Part shown: one piece after another, positions 8,030 to 17,115 of the stretch
Layout: every line of letters begins with the position of its first letter
How positions within the stretch are numbered: the first letter of the stretch is position 1
Source of the DNA: Nostoc sp. WHI
GTDB taxonomy: Bacteria > Cyanobacteriota > Cyanobacteriia > Cyanobacteriales > Nostocaceae
Length of the DNA stretch: 34,182 bases
Reading direction: 5' to 3'
Assembly (NCBI RefSeq): GCF_015714725.1
Contig: NZ_WBKM01000137.1
Span: 1 to 34,182, forward strand
Made by a program: the position numbers and the translations under genes
Notes under the pieces: model-generated
What the model saw: only the letters and a program-made list of their open reading frames with translations
The model's database searches: none
Told to the model about the DNA's origin: nothing

Positions 8030-8690
8030 GTATTATTTCCTACTTCATTAAATTACTTAAACTTATCTGTGTCGGTATTTGCTTGGTCTTAGCAGCTTTC
8101 GGTAGATAGTAACTAATGTGTCAATAACAATAAAGATTTGTACAATCTACTAATATCTCATATTTGAGATCAAAAACTGCCAAAATGGCACCAAATCCTT
8201 TACAATTCCTTTAAAATTTGCTCTAATACACCGTGACATCTTTAGACTTGATTAGCATAGTTACTTAAGATACATCTAGAGCAAGTTTTGTGGTAGAGCC
8301 TTTTGATGTGGCTCCTTCTCCCTTTTTGTGGCCGAACTGATTGGCGGCAGATGTTATTTGATGTTCAGTAGTCATCCTGAAATCAGCGAAGAATTTAAAT
8401 AATCCTTCGCGGTAGGAAGCATGACATTTAACGCTATTATTTTTATTTATCATTACAAAGCCAAAAAAACCGGACTTTTTAGGCAATGAGTAATGTTTTT
8501 TTTCTTTAATTTTCAGAATTTATGTTTGTAAGCCTTGTTATCACATCATTTGTGTCACCTACAAATTGTAGATGACTATGAGCGATCGCAAACAAAGGCT
8601 ACATGAGTAGACCTTATGTAACTATACTTCTGTCAAAGTTTAAACAGGGGATTTTTCAAGTATCATTTGTAATGATGTGCTTGCGATTGC
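8030..8690. other. Divergent intergenic region, 661 bases
   Basis: The region separates the minus-strand kinase from the plus-strand DUF4351 gene and contains the uncertain short ORF at 8265-8486 and a HIP1 octamer at about 8582. No RNA gene or clear regulatory box is seen outside the short ORF. Confidence 0.35.
8265..8486 (-). CDS. Uncertain short ORF upstream of the kinase
   Basis: A 73-codon frame from a TTG, with internal ATG starts giving 62 or 36 residues. The 36-residue form begins MTTEHQITSAANQFG and has AGG directly before the ATG. It is rich in Ser, Thr, Gly and Lys and ends TTKLALDVS. It lies on the same strand as the kinase, 235 bases upstream, so it is a positional candidate for a substrate peptide of the kinase/HopA1 pair. 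Against this, the shorter form has no Cys, and LALDVS resembles the first strand of an IS110-type transposase, so it may instead be a transposon remnant. I do not recognise a family. Confidence 0.25.
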   Translation of the reverse strand: MPKKSGFFGFVMINKNNSVKCHASYREGLFKFFADFRMTTEHQITSAANQFGHKKGEGATSKGSTTKLALDVS

Positions 8691-9581
8691 ATGACCCGAC
8701 AACCACACGACCAATTTGCTAAACAATATTTAGAAGAATTGCTTTCCCCCTTTGGAAAGGTAGAAGTAAGTCGGGAAGTTACAGATGAAGTTCGCCAAGT
8801 AGATATCTTGTTTTCTCCGACACCTTCCGCCAATGCTGACCTGCAATCTCTAGGGTTACTTGGTAGAATTGCCACAACAGCCTCATTATTGGAACCATTC
8901 CGCAATCAACCCAGTAAAACCGAGGTGCGAAATTGTCTACTGAAGTTATTTTCCGTTTATGGAGAAGCGCAACGCAAAGCCAAGCGCGAAAATACATCTT
9001 TACCAGAGGATAATTTACCGCGCCTGTGGATTTTGGCAACTTCAGCTTCAACGACTTTGCTTGAGAGTTTTGGCGCTAGATTAGATACAGATAATTGGCT
9101 AGCGGGCGTTTACTTTCTACCTGACTCATTTAGGACAGCAGTAGTGGCTATTAATCAGTTACCACTGAGTCTTGAAACCCTCTGGTTAAGAATGTTAGGA
9201 AAGGGAGATACACAACGTCAAGCCATCAGCGAATTGCTGTCACTTCCTCACAACAGCGTGTTACGGCGAAATGTCCAAGAACTGATTGCCAGTTGGCGGA
9301 TAACTGTCATAAACCAAGAAAACCTTACGGAAGATGACCAAGAGGTGATTATGAATTTATCGCAAGCTTATTTAGAATGGCGGGAAGCTACCTTACAAGA
9401 AGGACAAAAAGATGAACGTCGCCAAGTGGTAGAAAACTTGTTGCGTGTGCGGTTTGGTTCGCTAGATGACGAATTGGAACGAGTAATTGAGCCTTTGTTA
9501 CAGCTACCACCACAAGAGTATAGCCGATTGTTACTCGAATTATCCCGCGAAGAGTTGTTGAGAAGATTTAGCAGTGGTTGA
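8691..9581 (+). CDS. DUF4351 protein, Rpn/PD-(D/E)XK nuclease-like
   Basis: This 296-residue protein has the layout of a large cyanobacterial family. The N-terminus (MTRQPHDQFAKQYLEELL, then VSREV and QVDILFSP) resembles the PD-(D/E)XK-type core of Rpn recombination-promoting nucleases. The C-terminal 60 residues (VVENLLRVRFGSLDDELERVI, LPPQEYSRLLLELSREELL) form a DUF4351 domain. Such genes occur in many copies per genome in cyanobacteria and are often linked to mobile DNA. Nuclease activity here is inferred from the family; the Asp of the VDILF strand is visible, while the following catalytic Lys is not clear to me by eye. It is alone on its strand. Confidence 0.8.
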   Translation: MTRQPHDQFAKQYLEELLSPFGKVEVSREVTDEVRQVDILFSPTPSANADLQSLGLLGRIATTASLLEPFRNQPSKTEVRNCLLKLFSVYGEAQRKAKRENTSLPEDNLPRLWILATSASTTLLESFGARLDTDNWLAGVYFLPDSFRTAVVAINQLPLSLETLWLRMLGKGDTQRQAISELLSLPHNSVLRRNVQELIASWRITVINQENLTEDDQEVIMNLSQAYLEWREATLQEGQKDERRQVVENLLRVRFGSLDDELERVIEPLLQLPPQEYSRLLLELSREELLRRFSSG

Positions 9582-9932
9582 GTTAAAAATATTTACTGTA
9601 GTTTTAAGGATACCCGTGTACTTCATTTAAACAAAAATCGCCATAACTTATTGACAATGGTGGAAGTTATCAGGCAAGGTTAACAAGTCACAGTAATATA
9701 AATGTACTAAGATAATTCCAGACAAAGTTATACTATGTCAAAAAAAACAGGAGACTAATACTAGGGTGTTGACTCTGTACCCTTTAGCCCACAAGACTTC
9801 ATGCAGAAATTGTGTTTTTTATTTTGGCATAAAGATGGCTGTAGCGGGCGCTTTCACACAAGCAAAAACCAGCACAAATAGTTTTTCGATAATTCCCCAA
9901 AAAATAGCCAAAGTCAACAGCCTAGACTAATA
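9582..9932. other. Intergenic region, 351 bases
   Basis: Spacer between convergent genes (DUF4351 protein and TMEM14 protein). I see no ORF with family resemblance, no repeat and no strong hairpin. Confidence 0.3.
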
Positions 9933-10253
9933 CTACCTTAAAGCCACAATTTGATTCAGCATGACCGCCAGTGTCAACATACCCAAAATCGTCATTAATC
10001 CCGCAGGCATAAACTTGCGTGTTTTAGCTAGTCGAAATGCAAAGAAGACTACTAAAACGGCGGTAACTAACACGGCTAAAATCGCACCCCAAGTTTGTCC
10101 TTGGAGTTGAAAGTAAGCAGCAGTAATTAATAATAAACCGCTAATGCTACCACTTAAGAGTGAAACCATGCTTGTAGCCTGAATGTAGCCAATAATGCCA
10201 CCAACAATCGATAATATCCCGTAGGCAAAAGCAGCAACTATACTTAAATTCAT
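9933..10253 (-). CDS. TMEM14-family small membrane protein
   Basis: The protein has 106 residues from the ATG at 10253 (MNLSIVAAFAYGILSIVGGIIGYIQ) and four hydrophobic helices, matching the TMEM14/UPF0136 family. Eukaryotic members sit in the mitochondrial or chloroplast envelope and are linked to porphyrin or fatty acid transport; the function of bacterial members is not settled. A longer frame from a TTG at 10301 would add 16 polar residues, but the family normally starts at the first helix, so the ATG is preferred. It is divergent from the DUF815 gene, about 107 bases away. Confidence 0.75.
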   Translation of the reverse strand: MNLSIVAAFAYGILSIVGGIIGYIQATSMVSLLSGSISGLLLITAAYFQLQGQTWGAILAVLVTAVLVVFFAFRLAKTRKFMPAGLMTILGMLTLAVMLNQIVALR

Positions 10254-10360
10254 TGTTAAAACATCTGTAGATTTTGACTTTACTGCCAGGTCAGAAGACA
10301 ATTTACCATAGCTATTTAGCTATACCACACAGTTGATTGATGGATAATTAAGCGATACCA

Positions 10361-11689
10361 ATGGCAAGTACCTCCTCATCTACAAAGGTTCAATATCTCC
10401 AGCGCCAAGCAGCCTCACTTTTACTGTACCAATCTATTGTGCAAGGCGAAGTGGGGATGGCATTTCTGGAACTGTTGCAAGCTATACGTTACACTGACGC
10501 TGATGCACGCGGTTGTCTCCAAGCCTATGGTAGCTACTTCCACGCTTTGGCTGCTAGAAATCAAAACTGGGAAGACTATTTAATTATTCAACTTCTCCTC
10601 TCTGATAATCCCTTTACAAGGCTTGCTGGAGTGCAAGAATTTGAAGATTTACCCCCAGCTTTAGTAGCAGCAGTTCAGCATGATTTACAGATATTGCAAA
10701 GTCTTTATAAATGTAGCAGCGCTTCTTTGAGCGAGTGGATACAAGGGGTAGCTCAGATGCCGATTTCACCAGTAGTGTGGTATAAAGAGCAAGAATTGAT
10801 AGGAGTAGAGACAAAATTCGTTACATATCTACAAGAGTTGGATAATTGGGGTGATGCTGTAGAAGAATTAGCAGCTTATTATCGGCAATATGGCTCTGGT
10901 TTATTTGCAGAATATCGCGCTTTACGCTGGCAAGCTGGGCAGTTTATCGGTATCCGGTATTCCGACCCAATTAAGATGAGTGCCCTTGTAGGTTACGAGT
11001 CTCAAAGAGATGCTTTGCTGAAAAATACAGAGTTTTTATTAGCTGGAGAAATGGCACTGCACGTATTACTTTACGGTAGTCGCGGTTCTGGCAAATCTTC
11101 TTTAGTAAAATCTTTGTTGAATGAATATAGCCATCGCAGCCTCCGCTTATTGGAAGTGGCAAAATCTGATTTAAAAGATTTACCAGAAATTGTGGAACAT
11201 TTACGGGGAGTATCACAAAAATTCATCATCTTTGTTGATGACCTTTCCTTTGAAGAAGATGATGATGCTTTTAAAGCCCTGAAGGTAGTTTTAGAAGGTA
11301 ATTTAACCGCGCGTCCTCAAAATGTAGTTGTGTACGCTACTTCCAATCGCCGCCATCTGATTCGGGAGTTTTTTGTAGATAGACCTAATCCCAAGGATAA
11401 CGAAGAAATCCATGCCTGGGATACGATGCAGGAGAAGCTTTCGTTTAGCGATCGCTTTGGTTTAACCTTGACCTTTGAACCAGCCGATCAGAAAACTTAT
11501 TTAAAAATTGTACAGCATCTAGCGGCACAAGCTGAAATTAATCTTACCCAAGAAGATTTGGAATATCAAGCATTACAATGGGCAACTCGCCACAATGGTC
11601 GTTCTGGACGCACAGCACGGCAGTTTATTGATTTTTTAAAAGCAGACCTAACACTTTTTGGTACAAATAACAATGCATTCAATACTTAG
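10361..11689 (+). CDS. DUF815 AAA+ ATPase
   Basis: This 442-residue protein has an N-terminal helical region (about 1-215) and a C-terminal AAA+ core of the DUF815 family. Walker A is GSRGSGKSS (239-247), Walker B is FIIFVDD (288-294), and the family-specific block reads EIHAWDTMQEKLSFSDRFGLTLTF. NGRSGRTARQFIDFL near the end fits the lid domain. The family is widespread and its client is unknown. The next gene starts 41 bases downstream on the same strand, and a second P-loop ATPase follows that, so the three may form one unit. The link in function is inference; in many cyanobacteria DUF815 genes also stand alone. Confidence 0.85.
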   Translation: MASTSSSTKVQYLQRQAASLLLYQSIVQGEVGMAFLELLQAIRYTDADARGCLQAYGSYFHALAARNQNWEDYLIIQLLLSDNPFTRLAGVQEFEDLPPALVAAVQHDLQILQSLYKCSSASLSEWIQGVAQMPISPVVWYKEQELIGVETKFVTYLQELDNWGDAVEELAAYYRQYGSGLFAEYRALRWQAGQFIGIRYSDPIKMSALVGYESQRDALLKNTEFLLAGEMALHVLLYGSRGSGKSSLVKSLLNEYSHRSLRLLEVAKSDLKDLPEIVEHLRGVSQKFIIFVDDLSFEEDDDAFKALKVVLEGNLTARPQNVVVYATSNRRHLIREFFVDRPNPKDNEEIHAWDTMQEKLSFSDRFGLTLTFEPADQKTYLKIVQHLAAQAEINLTQEDLEYQALQWATRHNGRSGRTARQFIDFLKADLTLFGTNNNAFNT

Positions 11690-11730
11690 CATCAAGTATT
11701 TTCCTATGTATTTTTTAATTACGAATTACG

Positions 11731-13068
11731 ATGAGAGCTACTTATTCTGATAATTTAACCACGCCAAAAACTAGTAATATGCAATCAGTAATGATCAGCA
11801 ATCGGTTTATATTAGGCATAGTTGCCTTTAGTGTAAGTTTTGGCCTTAGCCTTGTCCCCAACTGGAATTTTAATAAAGCCTTTCTCATAGGTGTAATTAC
11901 TGGCGTTACTATCTATGCAGCAGCATTATTCGTAGACAGGCGACGCAGAAATTATGAAATGCTTGTTTTAGGTTCTCTCCGCAAGCGAATTAAAGATATG
12001 GAGGGATTGAAGGCTCGTCTTGTCAGAGAAATCAATCAAATTGAAGAGCATCATAATTTACTATACGCTGAGTCAAAACAACTGCAAGCTCAAGTAACGG
12101 AGAGCCGTAATCAAAGAGATAGTTTAAATCGAGAATTAAGAACATTTGCTGGGCAAAAAAAGCAATTAGAAACCGAAGTAAGCAACCTGCAAACTGAACT
12201 TAATAAATTAGAAAAAAATCAAGTAGAATTGAACAATGCTTTTTCTACCCTCACAGCAGAGAAGCGTCGTCTAGAGTCGAATTGTAATCTATCTCGCACT
12301 GAAATCACCCAGTTGCAAACTCAAATTTCCGAACTTCAGCAAGAAAAACAAGAAATTGAAAGTAATTTAACTCTTCTAGGCAGACTTAAACCTCAATTAG
12401 AAGAAAAACTATACGAACTACGAATTGGAATTCAAGAGCTAGAAGTCAAGGCAAATAAAGAAAATCAATTACTTGTAGCTACAACAACTGAAAAAGAAAA
12501 TATACAAGCTATTATAACTTCTTTGCAAACCCAACTAGCATTACAAAAAACTGAGTTACATGAGTTACAAGGGCAAGTTTCATTATTGCAAGAAGAACGT
12601 GATTCATTGCAAAACCAAGTATGGGAATTACTTCAACAACTAGAAACTTTCAATCTAGAACCTTTACCTGATAATCCAAAGGAAGATGGTATTGAATTGT
12701 CTCCTTTTTCACAATTAATTGAACCTTCAATAAATATAGACACTACGGAAGTTGACACATCAGAAAATGTACCGCAAGAATGGACTAATTTTCTAGAAAA
12801 TTTACCAGTATATGAGCTACAAGTATTAAAAGCTATAATCGAACAAGATAATCCCAAGGCTGCTATTAAAAAAATTGCCGAAGCAAACATCACTATGCCG
12901 AATCTATTAATCGATTCTATAAATGAACGGGCAAGTGATACTATTGGTGAATTAATAATTGATTCAGATTCGGAAACTCCAGAAGTTTATCAAGAGCATC
13001 TAATATATGTAAAAAAGATGATTGCAATATATGAAGACCTCATGGCTAGACATGCTTCATCAAATTAA
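11731..13068 (+). CDS. Membrane-anchored coiled-coil protein with TerB-C-like tail
   Basis: This 445-residue protein has three parts. Residues about 20-70 form two hydrophobic helices followed by DRRRR, so the N-terminus is in the membrane and the rest probably cytoplasmic. Residues about 80-300 are a long coiled coil rich in Gln, Glu and Leu heptads. The last 100 residues (from about 345) include AAIKKIAEANITMPNLLIDSINERASDTIGELII, which resembles the TerB-C domain: helix, then a loop and an INExAxDxxGExLI-like helix. TerB-C domains occur in Ter-type stress and defence systems next to DUF2791 ATPases, and such an ATPase is exactly the next gene, 96 bases downstream. Usual partners TerB-N and TerB are absent from this protein. 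Tail assignment is by eye and moderately sure. Confidence 0.65.
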   Translation: MRATYSDNLTTPKTSNMQSVMISNRFILGIVAFSVSFGLSLVPNWNFNKAFLIGVITGVTIYAAALFVDRRRRNYEMLVLGSLRKRIKDMEGLKARLVREINQIEEHHNLLYAESKQLQAQVTESRNQRDSLNRELRTFAGQKKQLETEVSNLQTELNKLEKNQVELNNAFSTLTAEKRRLESNCNLSRTEITQLQTQISELQQEKQEIESNLTLLGRLKPQLEEKLYELRIGIQELEVKANKENQLLVATTTEKENIQAIITSLQTQLALQKTELHELQGQVSLLQEERDSLQNQVWELLQQLETFNLEPLPDNPKEDGIELSPFSQLIEPSINIDTTEVDTSENVPQEWTNFLENLPVYELQVLKAIIEQDNPKAAIKKIAEANITMPNLLIDSINERASDTIGELIIDSDSETPEVYQEHLIYVKKMIAIYEDLMARHASSN

Positions 13069-13164
13069 ATTATTATTGCCATTATCAGATTAGTAGTAAG
13101 GTGAATATCTACCTTACCTACTTACTGCGTGCTTCTGCGTTTAAAATAAAGTGAAGTGTAATAC

Positions 13165-14481
13165 ATGGCAAAGCTCAAAATCTCGAAAAAAATATCTACT
13201 GCTTTAATCAATTCCCTTGGTGCAGGGGTAGTACCAAGAGTGGGAGTTGAATATATAGCAGTAGGTCGAGAAAAAGAATTAAAAAGCCTATTACAAAATC
13301 TTGATGATATTGCAGAAGGTGTAGCAGCATTTCGCTTTATAATTGGTAACTACGGTTCCGGGAAAAGTTTTTTACTACAACTAATTCGCAACCGCGCTAT
13401 GGAGCAAGGTTTTGTAGTAGCCGATGCTGATTTTTCCCCTGAACGTCGATTAGCAGGAAGCAACAATGAAGGTGTAGCTACCTATCGAGAATTAATGAGC
13501 CACTTAGCTACAAAAACTCGTCCTGATGGTGGTGCTTTAGTCTCTATTTTAGAAGGATGGATTAATAAAATTCAACAAGAAGTGGTTAAAGAAACTGAGA
13601 TGCGTCCGAATGACGATGGTTTTGATGACCAAGTTGAATCAAAAATTAGGGAAGTAGTTCAGTATATAGAAGGTTTAGTTCACGGTTTTGATTTTGGCAG
13701 CGTGATTATCGCTTATTGGCGTGGCTACCGATTGGATGATGATAATTTAAAAAATGCGGCAATGCGGTGGTTACGTGGAGAATTTACTACTAAAGTGGAG
13801 GCGAAAGCAGCTTTAGGAGTGCGCGTCATTATTGATGATGATAGTTGGTATGACTATATCAAACTGTTTGCTAAGTTTGTAGCTGAAATTGGCTATAAAG
13901 GACTATTAATTTTAGTTGATGAAGCTGTACATTTATATCAAATATCTACTACAATCACGCGGGAAAAGAATTACAATCGACTCCTAACAATGTTTAACGA
14001 CACCATGCAGTGCAAAGCGGAAAATCTTGGCATTGTCGTTGGTGGAACAACTAAATTTTTAGAAGACCCCAAACGGGGGCTTTTTGCAGACCAAGCTTGG
14101 CAAAGACGGACAAAAGAAAGCCGTTTTGTTGCCCAATCTGGCGTTCAAGAGTATTTGGGGCCAGTGATTCGATTGAACCCGTTGAGTGAAGTAGAAATTT
14201 TGATGCTTTTGCAACGTTTAACTGAGATTCATGCACTCAATTTTGGGTACGAACAGACTTTGAAAAATGGTGATTTGAAGGAGTTTGTGCAAGAAATTAT
14301 TAAGCGCTTGGGTGCAGAAGCTCTACTTACACCAGGGGAAATTGTGCGAGATTTTATGAGCGTGCTGAATATTCTTCATCAAAATCCAGGAATTGCGTTT
14401 AATGAATTAATTCATGGCTCTAAATTTAAACCTACTGCTGTGGGTATAGATGAAGATAATGCAGCCGAATTTAGTTTGTGA
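13165..14481 (+). CDS. BrxD/DUF2791-like P-loop ATPase
   Basis: This 438-residue protein matches the DUF2791 (BREX BrxD-like) ATPase family. It starts with the helical AKLKISKKISTALINSLGAGVVPRVGVEYIAVGRE region, then has Walker A GNYGSGKS (61-68), DADFSPERRL after the second strand, Walker B LLILVDEA (Asp252, Glu253) and VGGTTKFLEDPKRGLF as sensor region. In BREX and Ter-linked systems such ATPases work with a helicase and a scaffold protein on DNA. Here the only neighbours on the strand are the TerB-C-like coiled-coil protein and the DUF815 ATPase; no helicase or methylase is adjacent. The role is thus inferred as a reduced module. Family call is confident. Confidence 0.85.
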   Translation: MAKLKISKKISTALINSLGAGVVPRVGVEYIAVGREKELKSLLQNLDDIAEGVAAFRFIIGNYGSGKSFLLQLIRNRAMEQGFVVADADFSPERRLAGSNNEGVATYRELMSHLATKTRPDGGALVSILEGWINKIQQEVVKETEMRPNDDGFDDQVESKIREVVQYIEGLVHGFDFGSVIIAYWRGYRLDDDNLKNAAMRWLRGEFTTKVEAKAALGVRVIIDDDSWYDYIKLFAKFVAEIGYKGLLILVDEAVHLYQISTTITREKNYNRLLTMFNDTMQCKAENLGIVVGGTTKFLEDPKRGLFADQAWQRRTKESRFVAQSGVQEYLGPVIRLNPLSEVEILMLLQRLTEIHALNFGYEQTLKNGDLKEFVQEIIKRLGAEALLTPGEIVRDFMSVLNILHQNPGIAFNELIHGSKFKPTAVGIDEDNAAEFSL

Positions 14482-14817
14482 TTAATGAAATACAGAATAA
14501 AACCGAATTTTTATTTCATTAGATGTGCATCGAATAGCAATGTAGGGAGTGAAATCACTACTAATAAAAGGGGCGTTGCTGATTAATGGGATGAATTTTG
14601 TTTCGCGCAAAGGCGCAAAGACGCAAAGAATCTATCTTTAGTTTTGAACAAAAATCTCAATTCATCCCGCAAATATGCAACGCCATAAAAGGATATCACT
14701 AAAGATAGGGTTGTACGCTATGTACCCTACGGGAACGCCAAAGGCGAACGCAATGACAACTAATCAGCCGGACATAATATAACTGTTCGTATCCTGCAAC
14801 CAGTCGTTACGGAATCA
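14482..14817. other. Intergenic region, 336 bases
   Basis: The spacer between the convergent DUF2791 ATPase and TPR genes holds the MITE at 14572-14684 and a small repeat around 14720-14757 that contains TACGGGAACGCCAAAGGCGA. Nothing else stands out. Confidence 0.5.
14572..14684. mobile_element. MITE, 113 bp, with 8-bp target duplication
   Basis: The ends are inverted: GGCGTTGC at the left and GCAACGCC at the right, and GGGATGAATT pairs with AATTCATCCC inside, giving 26-base arms with about 21 matches. ATAAAAGG stands directly outside on both sides (14564-14571 and 14685-14692), as a target duplication. The centre holds GCGCAAAGGCGCAAAGACGC, a widespread cyanobacterial repeat. It codes for nothing. 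Confidence 0.85.
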
Positions 14818-15504
14818 CTATAAACTAGATAATATTTGTTTCGTAATATTAATTTGTTCTTCAGTAAAAGCGGCTTGCTGAAGATGATTCAAAAATATGC
14901 TATTTTGATATCGAATATCTAATTTAATTGCTCGGCGATAAATATTTTGAGCCAGGTTACGCGAACCACTATCCCAGTAATTAATAGCAGCAGAAACTAA
15001 TGGATGAGGATTGTTTGGCTCTAGTTTAACTGCATAATTAGCCGCATTAATTGCCATAGGATAAATTTTTAGTTGATGCAATGCTAGACTCAAATTATAA
15101 TAAGCTACTTCATTATCTGGCTTTAAAATAACTGCCAAAGTGTGAATTAGCACTGCATTTATTAACTTGTCATCAACAAGATAAACAATTCCTAAAGCAT
15201 TATAAGCTGAGTATTTTAATGGCTCCTGATATATCGCTTGCAGTAAATAGTTTGTTGCTTCTTCTTCTCGTCCTACTAAATGTAGTGTCCAACCCAAATT
15301 AACTTTTCCCATCAGATTTTTCGGTTCAAGTTCCACTGACTTGGACATTGCAGTAATTGCTTCCTGATAGCGTCCTTGTTGACGATACGACAGTCCCAAT
15401 TGTCGATATTCGCTGGCGCTATTTGCCGCAATTGTCGGAAACATGAAACAATTTAAAGCTACAAATAACGAGGTGAAAATTGTACTTTTAATTCGATACA
15501 TCAC
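14818..15504 (-). CDS. Exported TPR-repeat protein
   Basis: This 228-residue protein starts with a signal peptide: positive MMYRIK, a hydrophobic core to about residue 22 and a likely cleavage after AAN/SAS near 27-30. At least five tetratricopeptide repeats follow; the clearest read YRQLGLSYRQQGRYQEAITAMSKSVELEPKN, then LMGKVNLGWTLHLVG and AYYNLSLALHQL. TPR proteins bind other proteins; an exported one would act in the periplasm or at the cell surface. No Cys follows the signal core at the cleavage region, so a lipoprotein is unlikely. The partner is unknown. It is a single-gene unit. Confidence 0.8.
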   Translation of the reverse strand: MMYRIKSTIFTSLFVALNCFMFPTIAANSASEYRQLGLSYRQQGRYQEAITAMSKSVELEPKNLMGKVNLGWTLHLVGREEEATNYLLQAIYQEPLKYSAYNALGIVYLVDDKLINAVLIHTLAVILKPDNEVAYYNLSLALHQLKIYPMAINAANYAVKLEPNNPHPLVSAAINYWDSGSRNLAQNIYRRAIKLDIRYQNSIFLNHLQQAAFTEEQINITKQILSSL

Positions 15505-15677
15505 TTGTTAATTGACATGATAAGAGCAGTTTTTGAGGATGTGTAAGCAGATTTTCTGGTAATTGATTAACTAGTACAGCATGGCGTAAATAAGCCACCC
15601 ATTTGTAATGTCTAAAACCCTTGCTAAAACTTAATTACGAGTTACGTTAGCGTCGCGGTAGCGACGTAGGAGCGTCA

Positions 15678-17021
<1,344 letters not shown>

Positions 17022-17115
17022 TTAAAAGATATCGTAAATAATTAGCGATCGCTTTTCTCTTCAGGGCGAGACGCAATAGTACTGAGCCGAGATACCAATA
17101 CCTAATTATTGCGGG

